DNA of 64,000 nucleotides from SB15 sp964557285 (GTDB taxonomy: Bacteria; Chloroflexota; Anaerolineae; Aggregatilineales; J027): positions 1-64,000 of the forward strand of contig CAZKZS010000001.1 in the NCBI GenBank assembly GCA_964557285.1, written 5' to 3'. The translations under genes were made by a program, and so were the position numbers. Below are positions 35,681-43,675 of the stretch, piece after piece. Numbering within the stretch: the first letter of the stretch is position 1; every line of letters starts with the position of its first letter. The notes beneath the pieces are model-generated. The model was not told the DNA's origin. It made no database searches and saw only the letters and a list, made by a program, of their open reading frames with translations.

Positions 35681-36220
35681 ATGAGGCTCTTGATAGTGCT
35701 TCTGGTGGTATTGCTGCTTGCTGTTCCTGCTGTGGGCGCACAGCAGCCGCTTGAAATTGTCTCGGTGGAACAATGCAGCGACGGGGTAAGCGCGACTCTA
35801 AACGTCAGCCTGCAAGAAAATGAAGTGCTGCTGGTGGGATGGGCGTACAGTGATGAACGGTTTGGCGTGGCTGCCAATGGCGTAGCCCTCACCGGACTGG
35901 AGGCGGGGGAACAGGAAATTGTTATCCCGCATCTGGGCGTACAGACGGGCGAAGATACCCTGTTCGGGGCGGTGATTCTGGACACCACCAACATGGAAAT
36001 GCTGCCTTTCATTCTGTCTCAGATGGCTGAAGAAGGCGACCCGTCTCAGATGGAAATGGATGAGGAAGAAATGATGGCGCTGCTGGGGCAGATTCCCACC
36101 GCCGGCGAAATGCTGACGGTAAGCGACTGCTCTATCGAAGGCAAGACTCCCACTGTGAGTAATGTGGATTTTGACCTGGAATCGCTGTTAGGCGACCTCG
36201 AAGGACTTGCAGATCAATAG
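35681..36220 (+). CDS. Small secreted protein, unknown
   Basis: 179 residues from the ATG at 35681 (AAAGGAG box). A clear signal peptide (LLIVLLVVLLLAVPAVGA) is followed by an acidic beta-rich domain with two Cys (QCSDG near 31 and SDCS near 150), probably a disulfide, and an acidic C-terminus. No family recognised. Confidence 0.65.
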   Translation: MRLLIVLLVVLLLAVPAVGAQQPLEIVSVEQCSDGVSATLNVSLQENEVLLVGWAYSDERFGVAANGVALTGLEAGEQEIVIPHLGVQTGEDTLFGAVILDTTNMEMLPFILSQMAEEGDPSQMEMDEEEMMALLGQIPTAGEMLTVSDCSIEGKTPTVSNVDFDLESLLGDLEGLADQ

Positions 36221-36270
36221 TTAGTGTCTCTGAAGTGGGCATACCGAATTTTGTGTGTATGAGCTTTTTT

Positions 36271-36315
36271 GCCCCTCTCCCCGTGTAGCAGTGGGAGAGG
36301 GGCCGGGGGTGAGGG
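36271..36315. repeat. Dispersed palindromic repeat family C, copy 1
   Basis: An inverted repeat GCCCCTCTCCC / GGGAGAGGGGC around an 11-nt loop, followed by CGGGGGTGAGGG. This type of GC-rich interspersed palindrome is known from many genomes. A second copy lies inside the cbiX gene (48732-48803). Confidence 0.85.
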
Positions 36316-36362
36316 AAACATGCTTTTTGACTCTCCCCTACAGTTAAAACCAGGAGATTATT

Positions 36363-37253
36363 ATGAGCCACAAGATAGGACTGCTGATTTTGATTCTGCT
36401 GCTGCCGCTGCCTGTGCTGGCACAGCAGCCAGATTTTCCCGATGGCACACTTCAACATGATGGGCTGGAACGCACCTACCGCCTATTTTTGCCCCCTACG
36501 TATGATGATGGTGTGCCGCTGCCGCTGGTGGTTGCGCTCCATCCGGCAGGCACAGGCGCTCGTGGCATGGCACAAATTACCCGTCTGGATGAACTGGCGC
36601 TCGAAGAAAATTTCATCGTGCTGTACCCCGAAGGGCCGGGCGGCTACTGGGATTATGGCGCGGGTTTTGAGGAATGGGACGCCGTGCCGGACGTGCGTGA
36701 TGACCCCGGGTACATCGAAGCGCTGGTGAACTATTTGGATGAAAAACTGGATATAGATACCAGTCGGATTTACGCGGTGGGATTTTCCAATGGCGCAAGG
36801 ATGGCCTACCGACTCGGCTGTGAATATCCCGACCTGTTTGCCGCGATTGGTATGGTCGCGGCAACCATCAGCGATGAAATTACCACTCACTGCGCTGATA
36901 ATGCTCACCCCGCCGTAATTTTTATGCACGGGACAGCCGATGATATTATCCCCTGGGAAGGTAAACCCCTATACATCGATTCGATTTTAATTAGCCACGC
37001 TCTATCCGCACCGGAAACCGCCGCCTTCTGGATAGAAAAAAACGGATGCACCTCCGAACCCGAAACCCCTGCCCCGATTGATATTCGGGCGAATCGGCTG
37101 GTCAAACCGGAACTGTATACCAATTGCGAACACGGCGGGGATGTCGCTTTTTACACCGTAGAAAATGGCGGGCATAGCTGGTTTACCTATCCGGCGTTTA
37201 ATGCGACAGAAGTCATCTGGGAATTTTTCGCCAGCAAGACGCTTGACAATTAA
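36363..37253 (+). CDS. Secreted PHB-depolymerase/feruloyl-esterase-like hydrolase (CE1/LpqC type)
   Basis: 296 residues: a signal peptide (IGLLILILLLPLPVLAQ), then an alpha/beta hydrolase. The nucleophile Ser142 is in GFSNGA, an Asp lies in HGTADD (193/194) and His271 is in NGGHSW. The GFSNGA and HGTADxxxPW motifs are shared with LpqC-type polyhydroxyalkanoate depolymerases and feruloyl esterases. Cys residues near 155, 177, 229 and 255 may form disulfides. It probably cleaves an ester outside the cell. Confidence 0.83.
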   Translation: MSHKIGLLILILLLPLPVLAQQPDFPDGTLQHDGLERTYRLFLPPTYDDGVPLPLVVALHPAGTGARGMAQITRLDELALEENFIVLYPEGPGGYWDYGAGFEEWDAVPDVRDDPGYIEALVNYLDEKLDIDTSRIYAVGFSNGARMAYRLGCEYPDLFAAIGMVAATISDEITTHCADNAHPAVIFMHGTADDIIPWEGKPLYIDSILISHALSAPETAAFWIEKNGCTSEPETPAPIDIRANRLVKPELYTNCEHGGDVAFYTVENGGHSWFTYPAFNATEVIWEFFASKTLDN

Positions 37254-37291
37254 GAACGTCTGTTCTAAAATAAGAGTAGAATATATGTTCT
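37243..37291 (+). promoter_or_regulatory. Consensus promoter with two tandem AGAAY-N4-GTTCT operators
   Basis: The -35 TTGACA (37243-37248) and -10 TAAAAT (37266-37271) are 17 bp apart. AGAAC-GTCT-GTTCT (37253-37266) sits within the spacer and reaches the -10; a second site, AGAAT-ATAT-GTTCT (37278-37291), is exactly 25 bp downstream, centre to centre. GAAC-N4-GTTC is the LexA box core of Gram-positive bacteria, so repression is likely; LexA control is inference. The promoter serves the VOC gene at 37316. Confidence 0.65.
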
Positions 37292-37315
37292 GCTATAGCA
37301 TAAAGGAATCTCCCC

Positions 37316-37669
37316 ATGACCAAACGCGGTTTTGCCCACATTGAAATTCCTGCGAAAGATCGCCCTGCGGCTGCCCAATTTTATCAAGAAGTTTTTGGGT
37401 GGGAATCGGAACATATGAATGAGCCATCTCCCTATACCATGTTCTCCACAGGAAACGTGGGCGGCGGATTCCCGGATGTGGATGAACATAACCCCGTCGG
37501 TGGTATCATTTTGTATCTGGAAAGTACCGACATCGATGCGGATAGTGCTTTAATTGAAAAACACGGTGGAAAAATGCTTGCCCCTGCTTTTCCGGTAGGA
37601 AATATGGGCTGGATACGTTATTTTGAGGATCCGACTGGCAATAAGTTAGCTCTCTGGAAAAGTGCTTAA
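37316..37669 (+). CDS. VOC-family (glyoxalase/bleomycin-resistance-like) protein
   Basis: 117 residues: a single VOC unit. FAHIEIPAKDRPAAAQFYQEVFGW is the first beta-alpha-beta module and IRYFEDPTGNKLALWKS the last. Family members bind a metal and act on glyoxals, antibiotics or aromatics. His7-type (AHIEI) and Glu (FEDP) positions are present. It is preceded by a strong operator-bearing promoter and followed by a terminator, so it is a separately controlled single gene. Confidence 0.85.
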   Translation: MTKRGFAHIEIPAKDRPAAAQFYQEVFGWESEHMNEPSPYTMFSTGNVGGGFPDVDEHNPVGGIILYLESTDIDADSALIEKHGGKMLAPAFPVGNMGWIRYFEDPTGNKLALWKSA

Positions 37670-37692
37670 TCCGTTCTCATCTTTGGTGCAGG

Positions 37693-37722
37693 GGCGTGGC
37701 TGCGGAGGCCACGCCTTTTTTA
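37693..37722 (+). terminator. Intrinsic terminator after the VOC gene
   Basis: An 8-bp stem (GGCGTGGC / GCCACGCC) with a 7-nt loop, followed by TTTTTT. Confidence 0.9.
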
Positions 37723-37801
37723 TTTTTATTCATTGATTGCCCCGCCCAATACCGTTAAAATAAAATTCACGGGCATCTTAGAAATTAACTGGTAGTAAAA
37801 C

Positions 37802-39214
37802 ATGAAATATCACATCCAAACCCTGGGCTGTCAGATGAATGTGGCCGATTCGCAGCGACTTGCCAGTGAACTCGAACGGCTGGGCTACCGTGCGGCCATT
37901 GAGCCGGATGAGGCAGACATCCATGTGATTAATACCTGTGTGGTACGTCAGCAGGCTGAGGACAAAGCCTGGAATCGCCTTCAACAGTTAAAACGGATGA
38001 AGGCCAAAAATCCGTCAATGGTGATTGGCTTGATGGGCTGTCTGGTCGGGGTACGCGACCCCTTGCGGCTGCGGAAACAGGTGCCGTTTGTGGATGTGTT
38101 TATCCCGCCTAGCGAAGTTGAACCTATGACCGCCTTTTTGCAGGATCGCACGGTGGAAGCCGATGCTGTCACCGAACAGGTGGCGCAGCGAGCGCGGCTG
38201 GAAGCGGTGATGGACGACATGCATCCGGGGTATGATACGGCTATCATTTTGCCCGAACACGAAAAAAACAACCTGGTTTCAGGCTTTATCCCGATTGTTT
38301 ACGGCTGTTCCCATGCCTGCACCTTTTGTATTATTCCCTTCCGGCGCGGCATTGAGCGTTCGCGTCCTGTGGGGGATATTGTGCAGGAGGTTCGCAGCCT
38401 GGCACGGCAGGGCGTGAAGGAAATTACCCTGTTGGGGCAAATTGTTGACCGCTACGGCAAGGATATTTCCGACGGGCCCAATCTGGCGCAGCTTTTGCGG
38501 GTGGTGCATGAGGTGGCCGAAGAAGAAAGCGTGTACCGGATTCGTTTCCTGACCAGCCACCCGAATTATTTCACGACGGACATCATGGAAGCGGTGGCTG
38601 AACTGCCGCTGCTCATGCCGCATTTTGAAGTCCCCGTCCAGGCAGGAAATGATGAAGTGCTGGCGAACATGAAACGCGGTTATACCGTACAGGAGTACCG
38701 CGAACTGGTCGCCCGAATCCGGCAGTATGTACCCAACGCGGCCATCAATACTGACATCATTGTGGGCTTTCCTGGCGAAACGGCTCAGCAGTATCAGGAT
38801 ACGTATGATTTGCTGGAAGAGTTGAAGCTGGATAAGGTGCATGTCGCCATGTACTCGCCGCGTCCGGGAACGGTATCTGCTCGCCGTATGGAAGATGATG
38901 TCCCCCGTGAGGAAAAGAAACGCCGCCACAGCGCCATTGAAGATTTACAAAGCCGTGTGGTCGCGGAAATCAACCAGAAATTCCTGGGGGAAACCGTTGA
39001 GGTGCTGGTTGAGGATCAGGTTAAGGGCAAATGGCGCGGGCGCACCCCCCAGAACAAGCTGGTCTTTTTCTCGGATGACATGCAGAACTGGCGGGGCCAA
39101 CGGGTGAATGTTGAAATTATCTGGACCGGGCCCTGGAGTATGCAGGGACGCCTGCCGGGGCGGGATGACCAGCCCGAACACAATTTGGATGTAATTCCCC
39201 TCACAGCCATGTAG
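37802..39214 (+). CDS. miaB: tRNA-2-methylthio-N6-dimethylallyladenosine synthase (MiaB-type)
   Basis: 470 residues with the MTTase layout. N-terminal cluster cysteines are Cys10, Cys46 and Cys80; the radical SAM motif CXXXCXXC is Cys169-Cys173-Cys176; a C-terminal TRAM-like domain runs from about 385. MiaB adds methylthio to position 2 of i6A37 in tRNA. No miaA is adjacent; another MTTase subtype cannot be excluded from the sequence, but MiaB fits the length and motifs best. No clear ribosome binding site. Confidence 0.88.
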   Translation: MKYHIQTLGCQMNVADSQRLASELERLGYRAAIEPDEADIHVINTCVVRQQAEDKAWNRLQQLKRMKAKNPSMVIGLMGCLVGVRDPLRLRKQVPFVDVFIPPSEVEPMTAFLQDRTVEADAVTEQVAQRARLEAVMDDMHPGYDTAIILPEHEKNNLVSGFIPIVYGCSHACTFCIIPFRRGIERSRPVGDIVQEVRSLARQGVKEITLLGQIVDRYGKDISDGPNLAQLLRVVHEVAEEESVYRIRFLTSHPNYFTTDIMEAVAELPLLMPHFEVPVQAGNDEVLANMKRGYTVQEYRELVARIRQYVPNAAINTDIIVGFPGETAQQYQDTYDLLEELKLDKVHVAMYSPRPGTVSARRMEDDVPREEKKRRHSAIEDLQSRVVAEINQKFLGETVEVLVEDQVKGKWRGRTPQNKLVFFSDDMQNWRGQRVNVEIIWTGPWSMQGRLPGRDDQPEHNLDVIPLTAM

Positions 39215-39216
39215 GA

Positions 39217-39239
39217 GGGACACGGCAATGCCGTGTCCC
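39217..39239. repeat. Hairpin repeat family B, copy 2
   Basis: GGGACACGGC-AAT-GCCGTGTCCC, 2 bp after the miaB stop. Confidence 0.9.
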
Positions 39240-39301
39240 TACACTCCACCTGCCATTTTTAAACTCCCTGCTGCGATTCAGGACGTTTGATAGCGTAATC
39301 A

Positions 39302-39343
39302 TGTGACAAATTTCACAATCACAGAATGTAAATTCTGTACTAT
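39302..39343 (+). promoter_or_regulatory. CRP/FNR-type site at -41.5 plus second palindrome and -10
   Basis: A perfect CRP consensus TGTGA-N6-TCACA at 39302-39317 is followed by AGAAT-GTAA-ATTCT (39323-39336) and a -10 TACTAT (39338-39343). If transcription starts at the A at 39351, the CRP-type site is centred at -41.5, the class II activator position. The second palindrome overlaps the promoter and resembles the operators at 37253. Drives the nucleotidyltransferase gene. Confidence 0.6.
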
Positions 39344-39380
39344 GCTTGGCAGTGGAGTTGGATAAGAGGCAAATAATTCA

Positions 39381-40166
39381 ATGCGTGAACAACATCAACG
39401 AGTCATCAAACGTCTGGTGGATAAATTCTACGACGACCCGCGTTTTCTGGGGTTGATTGTAAGCGGCTCTGTAGCAAAGGGCTGCGCCGCAGACGATTCT
39501 GATGTCGATATTATCCTGGTAGCCTGTGACTCCGAATATCATCGACGTTATCAGCACGGTGACTTGTTCTATTTTGACGATACCCTGTGCGATTACCCCG
39601 GTGGCTATGTGGACGGCAAAATTGTCGACTTGCAATATTTAAAAGATGTCGCCGAACACGGCAGCGAACCCGCGCGGGCAGCTTTTGATGGGGCGTTTCT
39701 GGCGTATTCGCATGTGGATAAACTGGCCGATATTCTCAAACATATCCCTGTGTATCCCGAACATGACCGGAACGAAAAACTGAAAGCCTTTTACAGCCAG
39801 GTGCTGCTGCTCAACTGGTACATCGGTGAAGCGGAACGGCGGCATGACAACTATCTGATGACCCATGCATCAGGCGAACTGGCTTTGTTTGGTATGCGTC
39901 TGATTCTGGCCTACAACCGCATCCTGTACCCCTATCACAAATGGGTTACACGGGCGGTAGAATGTGCCGATGAAAAGCCTGCTCATTTCCTTGAGCGAAT
40001 GAATGCCTTACTGGAACAACCGGGCAGGGCTACCGCACAGGCGTTTACCGATAGTTTAACCAATTTCCGCGACTGGGGAGTAACTCACCAGCAGGCGGTT
40101 GTACATTTCATGCAGGATCGTGAGTGGAATTGGCGCTCCGGTCAGCCTCCTTTGCAGGACTGGTAA
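39381..40166 (+). CDS. Nucleotidyltransferase-domain protein
   Basis: 261 residues. The N-terminal pol-beta-type motif is GSVAKG (29-34) with the DSDVD acidic triad (Asp41, Asp43), followed by a third acidic strand (KIVDLQYL). The C-terminal half is helical (HNYLMTHASGELALFGMRLILAYN), like aminoglycoside- or lincosamide-modifying nucleotidyltransferases. Substrate unknown; resistance cannot be claimed. The gene sits behind a CRP-type promoter and before a terminator, so it is a single regulated unit. Confidence 0.8.
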   Translation: MREQHQRVIKRLVDKFYDDPRFLGLIVSGSVAKGCAADDSDVDIILVACDSEYHRRYQHGDLFYFDDTLCDYPGGYVDGKIVDLQYLKDVAEHGSEPARAAFDGAFLAYSHVDKLADILKHIPVYPEHDRNEKLKAFYSQVLLLNWYIGEAERRHDNYLMTHASGELALFGMRLILAYNRILYPYHKWVTRAVECADEKPAHFLERMNALLEQPGRATAQAFTDSLTNFRDWGVTHQQAVVHFMQDREWNWRSGQPPLQDW

Positions 40167-40226
40167 TTCCTTATCCAGTTCTCACCCCCGTTTTAACTCT
40201 CCAACATATTCCTCCCCTATACTAAT

Positions 40227-40266
40227 AAGCTGAGTGCGAGGACAATTCTCCAACTCAGCTTTTTTC
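40227..40266 (+). terminator. Intrinsic terminator after the nucleotidyltransferase gene
   Basis: A 9-bp stem (AAGCTGAGT / ACTCAGCTT) with a 17-nt loop and a following T run. It sits 26 bp before the GH13 start, so it could also be a leader structure for that gene. Confidence 0.75.
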
Positions 40267-40292
40267 TTCACCCACGCACACAAGAGGACAGC

Positions 40293-41963
40293 ATGGAATT
40301 CAGTTTATTTGCACCTTACAACGAATTTGTTGCGCTCATTGGCGATTGGAACAAGTGGCAGCCTATTGACATGAAAAAAGGGGAGGATGGCTGGTGGCGG
40401 GTAGATGTGCCGTTGAAAGACGGCGAGTATCAATACAAATTTCAAGTCAAGTCCAAAAGTTATTTTGCTGAAGGGGAAATCCTGAGTGTGGCCGACCCCT
40501 ACTCCACGCGCGTAACCCGCGACTCGGATGAAAACTCCATTATCACGATTAAAGATGGCAAGCGGGTAATTACCACCTACCAGTGGAAACATGATGAAGT
40601 TCCCCTGCCCCAAAATCCCCAATTGGTCATTTACGAGATGCACATTGGCGATTTTTGCGGCGGACCCGGGGATGTCAAAGAAGGCACACCCGGCACATTT
40701 AAGGATGCGGCCGCCAAATTGGATTATCTCTCATCGCTGGGCATCAATGCAGTAGAACTCATGCCCGTTACCGAATATCCGGGCGACCAGTCATGGGGAT
40801 ATAACCCGCGTATTCTGTTCGGCGTTGAAAATAACTATGGCACGCCGGATGACCTGTGCGCTTTTGTGGATGAATGTCATGCACGCGGGATTCGGGTCAT
40901 TCTGGATCAGGTGTTAAACCATGCCGAAATGGAATCCCCCCTGACCAAAATCGACTACACTTACTGGTATCACCGCGAGAACCCCGATGCGCCCCATTTG
41001 CAGTGGGGGCCAAAGTATAATTTTGGCTTCTACGATGAAAAGCTCAAAGTCTGGCCGGCACGCCAGTATGTGCGGGATTCGCTCCTGTTCTGGCTGGAAC
41101 ATTTCCATGTGGATGGGATTCGTTTTGATGCAACAGCAGTCATTAACAATTATGAGATTCTGGGCTGGCTGCATCACGAAATTTTTTCATTTTTAGGCGG
41201 CATCAAACCCTTTATCACCATTGCGGAACACGTCCCACAAGACCCGACTGTTGCAGGGTCGGATGGCCCGTTGGATGTTGCCTGGCACGAGACGTTTTCC
41301 AAGCAAATCATGGCTACTATCGTTGGCAAAGAGCAGGACGGACGGCAGCCCTACAATCTGGATGCGATTCTCACAACGCTTGACCCGCGCCGGGAAGGGT
41401 TTGAAAGCCCCCTCAACGTGGTCAATTATATTGATAACCACGACCAGAATCGGATTATGTGGCAGTTGGGACAGGCCAATATTTTTGATGATGCAGCCTT
41501 CCGGCGAATCAAGATGGGTGCGGCCATTCTAATGACCGCCCCTGGCATCCCGATGATCTGGATGGGGCAGGAAATTGGCGAAAGTGACGAAAGAACCATT
41601 GACCGCCAGCCCATCGACTGGTCCCTGCTTCAGAATCACTCCAACACGGATTTACGCAATACCTACGCTGGACTCATTCATCTGCGAAAAACCATGCCCG
41701 CCCTGCAAGGTGATTCGTTTGAGGTCATTTGCGCCAACCCCGAACGTAACTTTTTTGCCTATAAACGCTGGAATGCGGAGGGGAATGTGGTAGTGGTGGT
41801 TGCCAATATCCACGATTCGTATCTGGGAGAGGTGGAAGTAACCCCCTGGCCGGAAGATGGAGTCTGGCACGAGTACACCGACAATTATGATATTGAGGTA
41901 CAGGGTGGGGTACTGCGGGATTCCCTCGCCGAAAGTGAAGTCAAAATCTACTTTAAGAAATAA
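40293..41963 (+). CDS. GH13 enzyme, glycogen branching/trehalohydrolase-like
   Basis: 556 residues: an N-terminal CBM48-type beta domain (FSLFAPYNEFVALIGDWNKW, 3-22), then a GH13 barrel. Nucleophile Asp279 is in GIRFDAT, acid/base Glu312 in IAEHV and Asp384 in DNHDQ; region I is DQVLNH. A C-terminal beta domain ends the protein. CBM48 plus barrel is typical of branching enzyme, isoamylase and trehalohydrolase; the exact reaction is undecided. No signal peptide. It complements the GH13 at 26509. Confidence 0.85.
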   Translation: MEFSLFAPYNEFVALIGDWNKWQPIDMKKGEDGWWRVDVPLKDGEYQYKFQVKSKSYFAEGEILSVADPYSTRVTRDSDENSIITIKDGKRVITTYQWKHDEVPLPQNPQLVIYEMHIGDFCGGPGDVKEGTPGTFKDAAAKLDYLSSLGINAVELMPVTEYPGDQSWGYNPRILFGVENNYGTPDDLCAFVDECHARGIRVILDQVLNHAEMESPLTKIDYTYWYHRENPDAPHLQWGPKYNFGFYDEKLKVWPARQYVRDSLLFWLEHFHVDGIRFDATAVINNYEILGWLHHEIFSFLGGIKPFITIAEHVPQDPTVAGSDGPLDVAWHETFSKQIMATIVGKEQDGRQPYNLDAILTTLDPRREGFESPLNVVNYIDNHDQNRIMWQLGQANIFDDAAFRRIKMGAAILMTAPGIPMIWMGQEIGESDERTIDRQPIDWSLLQNHSNTDLRNTYAGLIHLRKTMPALQGDSFEVICANPERNFFAYKRWNAEGNVVVVVANIHDSYLGEVEVTPWPEDGVWHEYTDNYDIEVQGGVLRDSLAESEVKIYFKK

Positions 41964-41966
41964 CCG

Positions 41967-41986
41967 TGAGGGGCAGCCGCCCCTCA
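41967..41986 (+). terminator. Hairpin after the GH13 gene, weak terminator
   Basis: An 8-bp perfect stem (TGAGGGGC / GCCCCTCA) with a 4-nt loop, but only a short T run follows. Confidence 0.5.
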
Positions 41987-42089
41987 TTTGGCTCTCATAT
42001 TTTGCTTACTCATTTTTTCTCCCTGCATCATCTTCTCCTAATCATCAACTTCTAAAGTAAAAGTAACGACTATTCAGGAGGATATTTTA

Positions 42090-42586
42090 ATGGCGCTATC
42101 AACCTTNNNNNNNNNNACGATCTCATGATCGAAGAACTCAAGGACCTTTACGACGCTGAACATCAAATCACAAAAGCACTGCCCAAAATGGCAAAAGCGG
42201 CTTCCTCAACCGAATTAAAAAACGGTTTTGAACAGCATCTGGCGCAGACCGAAAAACACATCGAACGTCTGGAACAGGTTTTTGAAATGCTCGGCGAGAA
42301 AAAAGGCCGCAAAACCTGTGTGGCGATGGAAGGGCTGGTCAAAGAAGGTGACGAACTCATCAAGGAAAACGAAAAGAGCGATGTTCTGGATGCTGCCCTG
42401 ATTGTGGCCGCGCAGAAGGTCGAACACTACGAAATGGCCGCTTATGGCTCTGTCCGCACCTACGCGAATTTGATGGGCTATAAGGATGCCGCTAAACTGC
42501 TCCAAACCACCCTCGACGAAGAAGGTGCAACGGATGAAAAGCTGACCCGTATGGCGCAAAGTTTGAACGTCGAAGCAATGGCCTAA
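42090..42586 (+). CDS. DUF892 (YciE/YciF) ferritin-like protein, interrupted by an assembly gap
   Basis: The ATG at 42090 has a perfect AGGAGG 8 nt upstream and encodes MALSTL before the run of N; the frame after the gap reads DLMIEELKDLYDAEHQI, the typical YciF start. The ten N are a placeholder: with that length the two parts are out of frame, so the true number differs. From 42125 the helices and E-x-x-H residues (QTEKHIERLEQ, KVEHYEMAAYG) fit the DUF892 four-helix fold, linked to stress resistance. It precedes an SDR, a common pairing. Confidence 0.85.
42107..42116. other. Assembly gap (10 N)
   Basis: Ten undetermined bases. They are a scaffold join of unknown true length and break the DUF892 gene. 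Confidence 0.99.
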
Positions 42587-42601
42587 GTACAGGCGAAATA
42601 C

Positions 42602-42633
42602 AAAGGGGTGGTAGGGTGCTATCACCCCTTTTT
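42602..42633 (+). terminator. Intrinsic terminator after the DUF892 gene
   Basis: A 12-bp stem with one G-T pair (AAAGGGGTGGTA / TATCACCCCTTT), a 6-nt loop and a T run. Confidence 0.85.
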
Positions 42634-42655
42634 CATTTAAGAAGGAGACTCATAG

Positions 42656-43516
42656 ATGACCCAGGAAAAAATCGTTAACCCACCACAGCAGCAGTCCCAA
42701 CAGCCCGGCATTGAATCGAAAATGCGACCCCGCCCCGAATTTGACGATTCAAAATATATTGGAAGCTGCAAACTAAATAACAAGGTAGCGCTCATTACGG
42801 GCGGTGACAGTGGTATCGGGCGGGCAGTGGCCGTCTTTTTTGCCAGAGAATGTGCAGATGTGGCGATTGTTTATTTAAATGAACACAAAGACGCGGAAGA
42901 AACCAAACGGCTGGTAGAAGCGGAAGGACGGCGCTGCCTGCTAATTGCAGGAGATATAGGGGATGAACAGTTTTGTAAAGAAGCTGTTGAAAGAACCGTC
43001 CGCGAATTTCAGGGACTGGATATTCTGGTCAATAACGCGGCTGAACAACACCCGCAGGAAAGCATTCTCGATATTACGTCCGAACAACTGGAACGCACAT
43101 TCCGCACCAATATTTTCTCTTTCTTTTACATGACCAAAGCCGCCCTACCACACCTGAAACAGGGCAGCACCATTATCAACACGACCTCTGTCACTGCCTA
43201 TCGTGGCAGTGCTGGCCTGCTGGATTATTCCGCTACCAAAGGCGCAATTGTTGCCTTTACCCGTTCACTTTCCGGCCAGTTGGTAGAGCAGGGGATTCGG
43301 GTGAACGCGGTTGCGCCCGGCCCCATCTGGACGCCCCTGATTCCCGCGACGTTTCCGGCGGAAAAGGTCGCTAAATTTGGGTCGGATGTGCCGATGGGAC
43401 GCCCCGGCCAGCCGGAAGAAGTCGCGCCGTGTTACGTGTTTTTAGCGTCGGATGACTCATCGTATATCACGGGTCAGGTGCTGCACCCGAACGGCGGCGA
43501 AATCCTCAACACCTGA
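42656..43516 (+). CDS. Short-chain dehydrogenase/reductase (YghA/GSP39-like)
   Basis: 286 residues. The Rossmann motif is TGGDSGIGRA (48-57), the NNAAE motif follows, and Ser178, Tyr191 and Lys195 (YSATK) form the catalytic set. The Pro/Gln-rich N-terminal extension (about 1-40) is typical of the general-stress SDR group. It uses NAD(P); the substrate is unknown. An AAGGAG box precedes the ATG. Likely stress-related with the DUF892 gene upstream, though a terminator lies between them. Confidence 0.9.
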   Translation: MTQEKIVNPPQQQSQQPGIESKMRPRPEFDDSKYIGSCKLNNKVALITGGDSGIGRAVAVFFARECADVAIVYLNEHKDAEETKRLVEAEGRRCLLIAGDIGDEQFCKEAVERTVREFQGLDILVNNAAEQHPQESILDITSEQLERTFRTNIFSFFYMTKAALPHLKQGSTIINTTSVTAYRGSAGLLDYSATKGAIVAFTRSLSGQLVEQGIRVNAVAPGPIWTPLIPATFPAEKVAKFGSDVPMGRPGQPEEVAPCYVFLASDDSSYITGQVLHPNGGEILNT

Positions 43517-43520
43517 TGTT

Positions 43521-43564
43521 TGTACAAATGGTACAGATGACGGATGAAAAAAATCCGGTACACT
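43521..43564 (+). promoter_or_regulatory. Candidate promoter and inverted-repeat operator of the sulfur operon
   Basis: An inverted repeat TGTAC-AAATG-GTACA (43521-43535) lies upstream of a weak promoter, ATGACG (43537-43542) and TACACT (43559-43564), spacer 16 bp. The implied start near 43571 would be about 17 nt before the first leader ORF. The operator may bind a sulfur or cysteine regulator; this is inference. Confidence 0.4.
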
Positions 43565-43587
43565 GTGTCCTGAAAGAGGAAAAATAG

Positions 43588-43647
43588 ATGCGTATCTTTT
43601 TTATTATTCCCTGCTGCTGTTGTGCTTGCCCATTCTGGCGGGGATAG
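43588..43647 (+). CDS. Cysteine-rich leader peptide 1
   Basis: A 19-codon ORF with AGAGGA 7 nt upstream, encoding MRIFFIIPCCCCACPFWRG. Codons 9-12 and 14 are Cys (TGC TGC TGT TGT GCT TGC). Its last codons contain GGCGGGGA (43637-43644), the exact complement of TCCCCGCC (43681-43688) in the terminator that follows. This is the layout of an amino-acid-sensing attenuator: stalling at Cys codons would free GGCGGGGA to block the terminator, and full translation would cover it. Not a functional protein; expected to act in cis. Confidence 0.85.
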   Translation: MRIFFIIPCCCCACPFWRG

Positions 43648-43675
43648 ATGCTGCATCTTGTCTAAACTTGGATGT

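Noticed and set aside
36271..36315. Family C palindrome as the terminator of the 35681 gene
   Set aside because: It is a member of a dispersed repeat family and has no T run, though it could still stop transcription weakly.
43612..43629. The run of TGC/TGT codons could be a simple CTG/TGC repeat tract
   Set aside because: The codons are mixed TGC and TGT, preceded by a ribosome binding site and ATG, ended by a stop, and paired with a terminator complementary to the ORF end; a second, unrelated tract does the same downstream.
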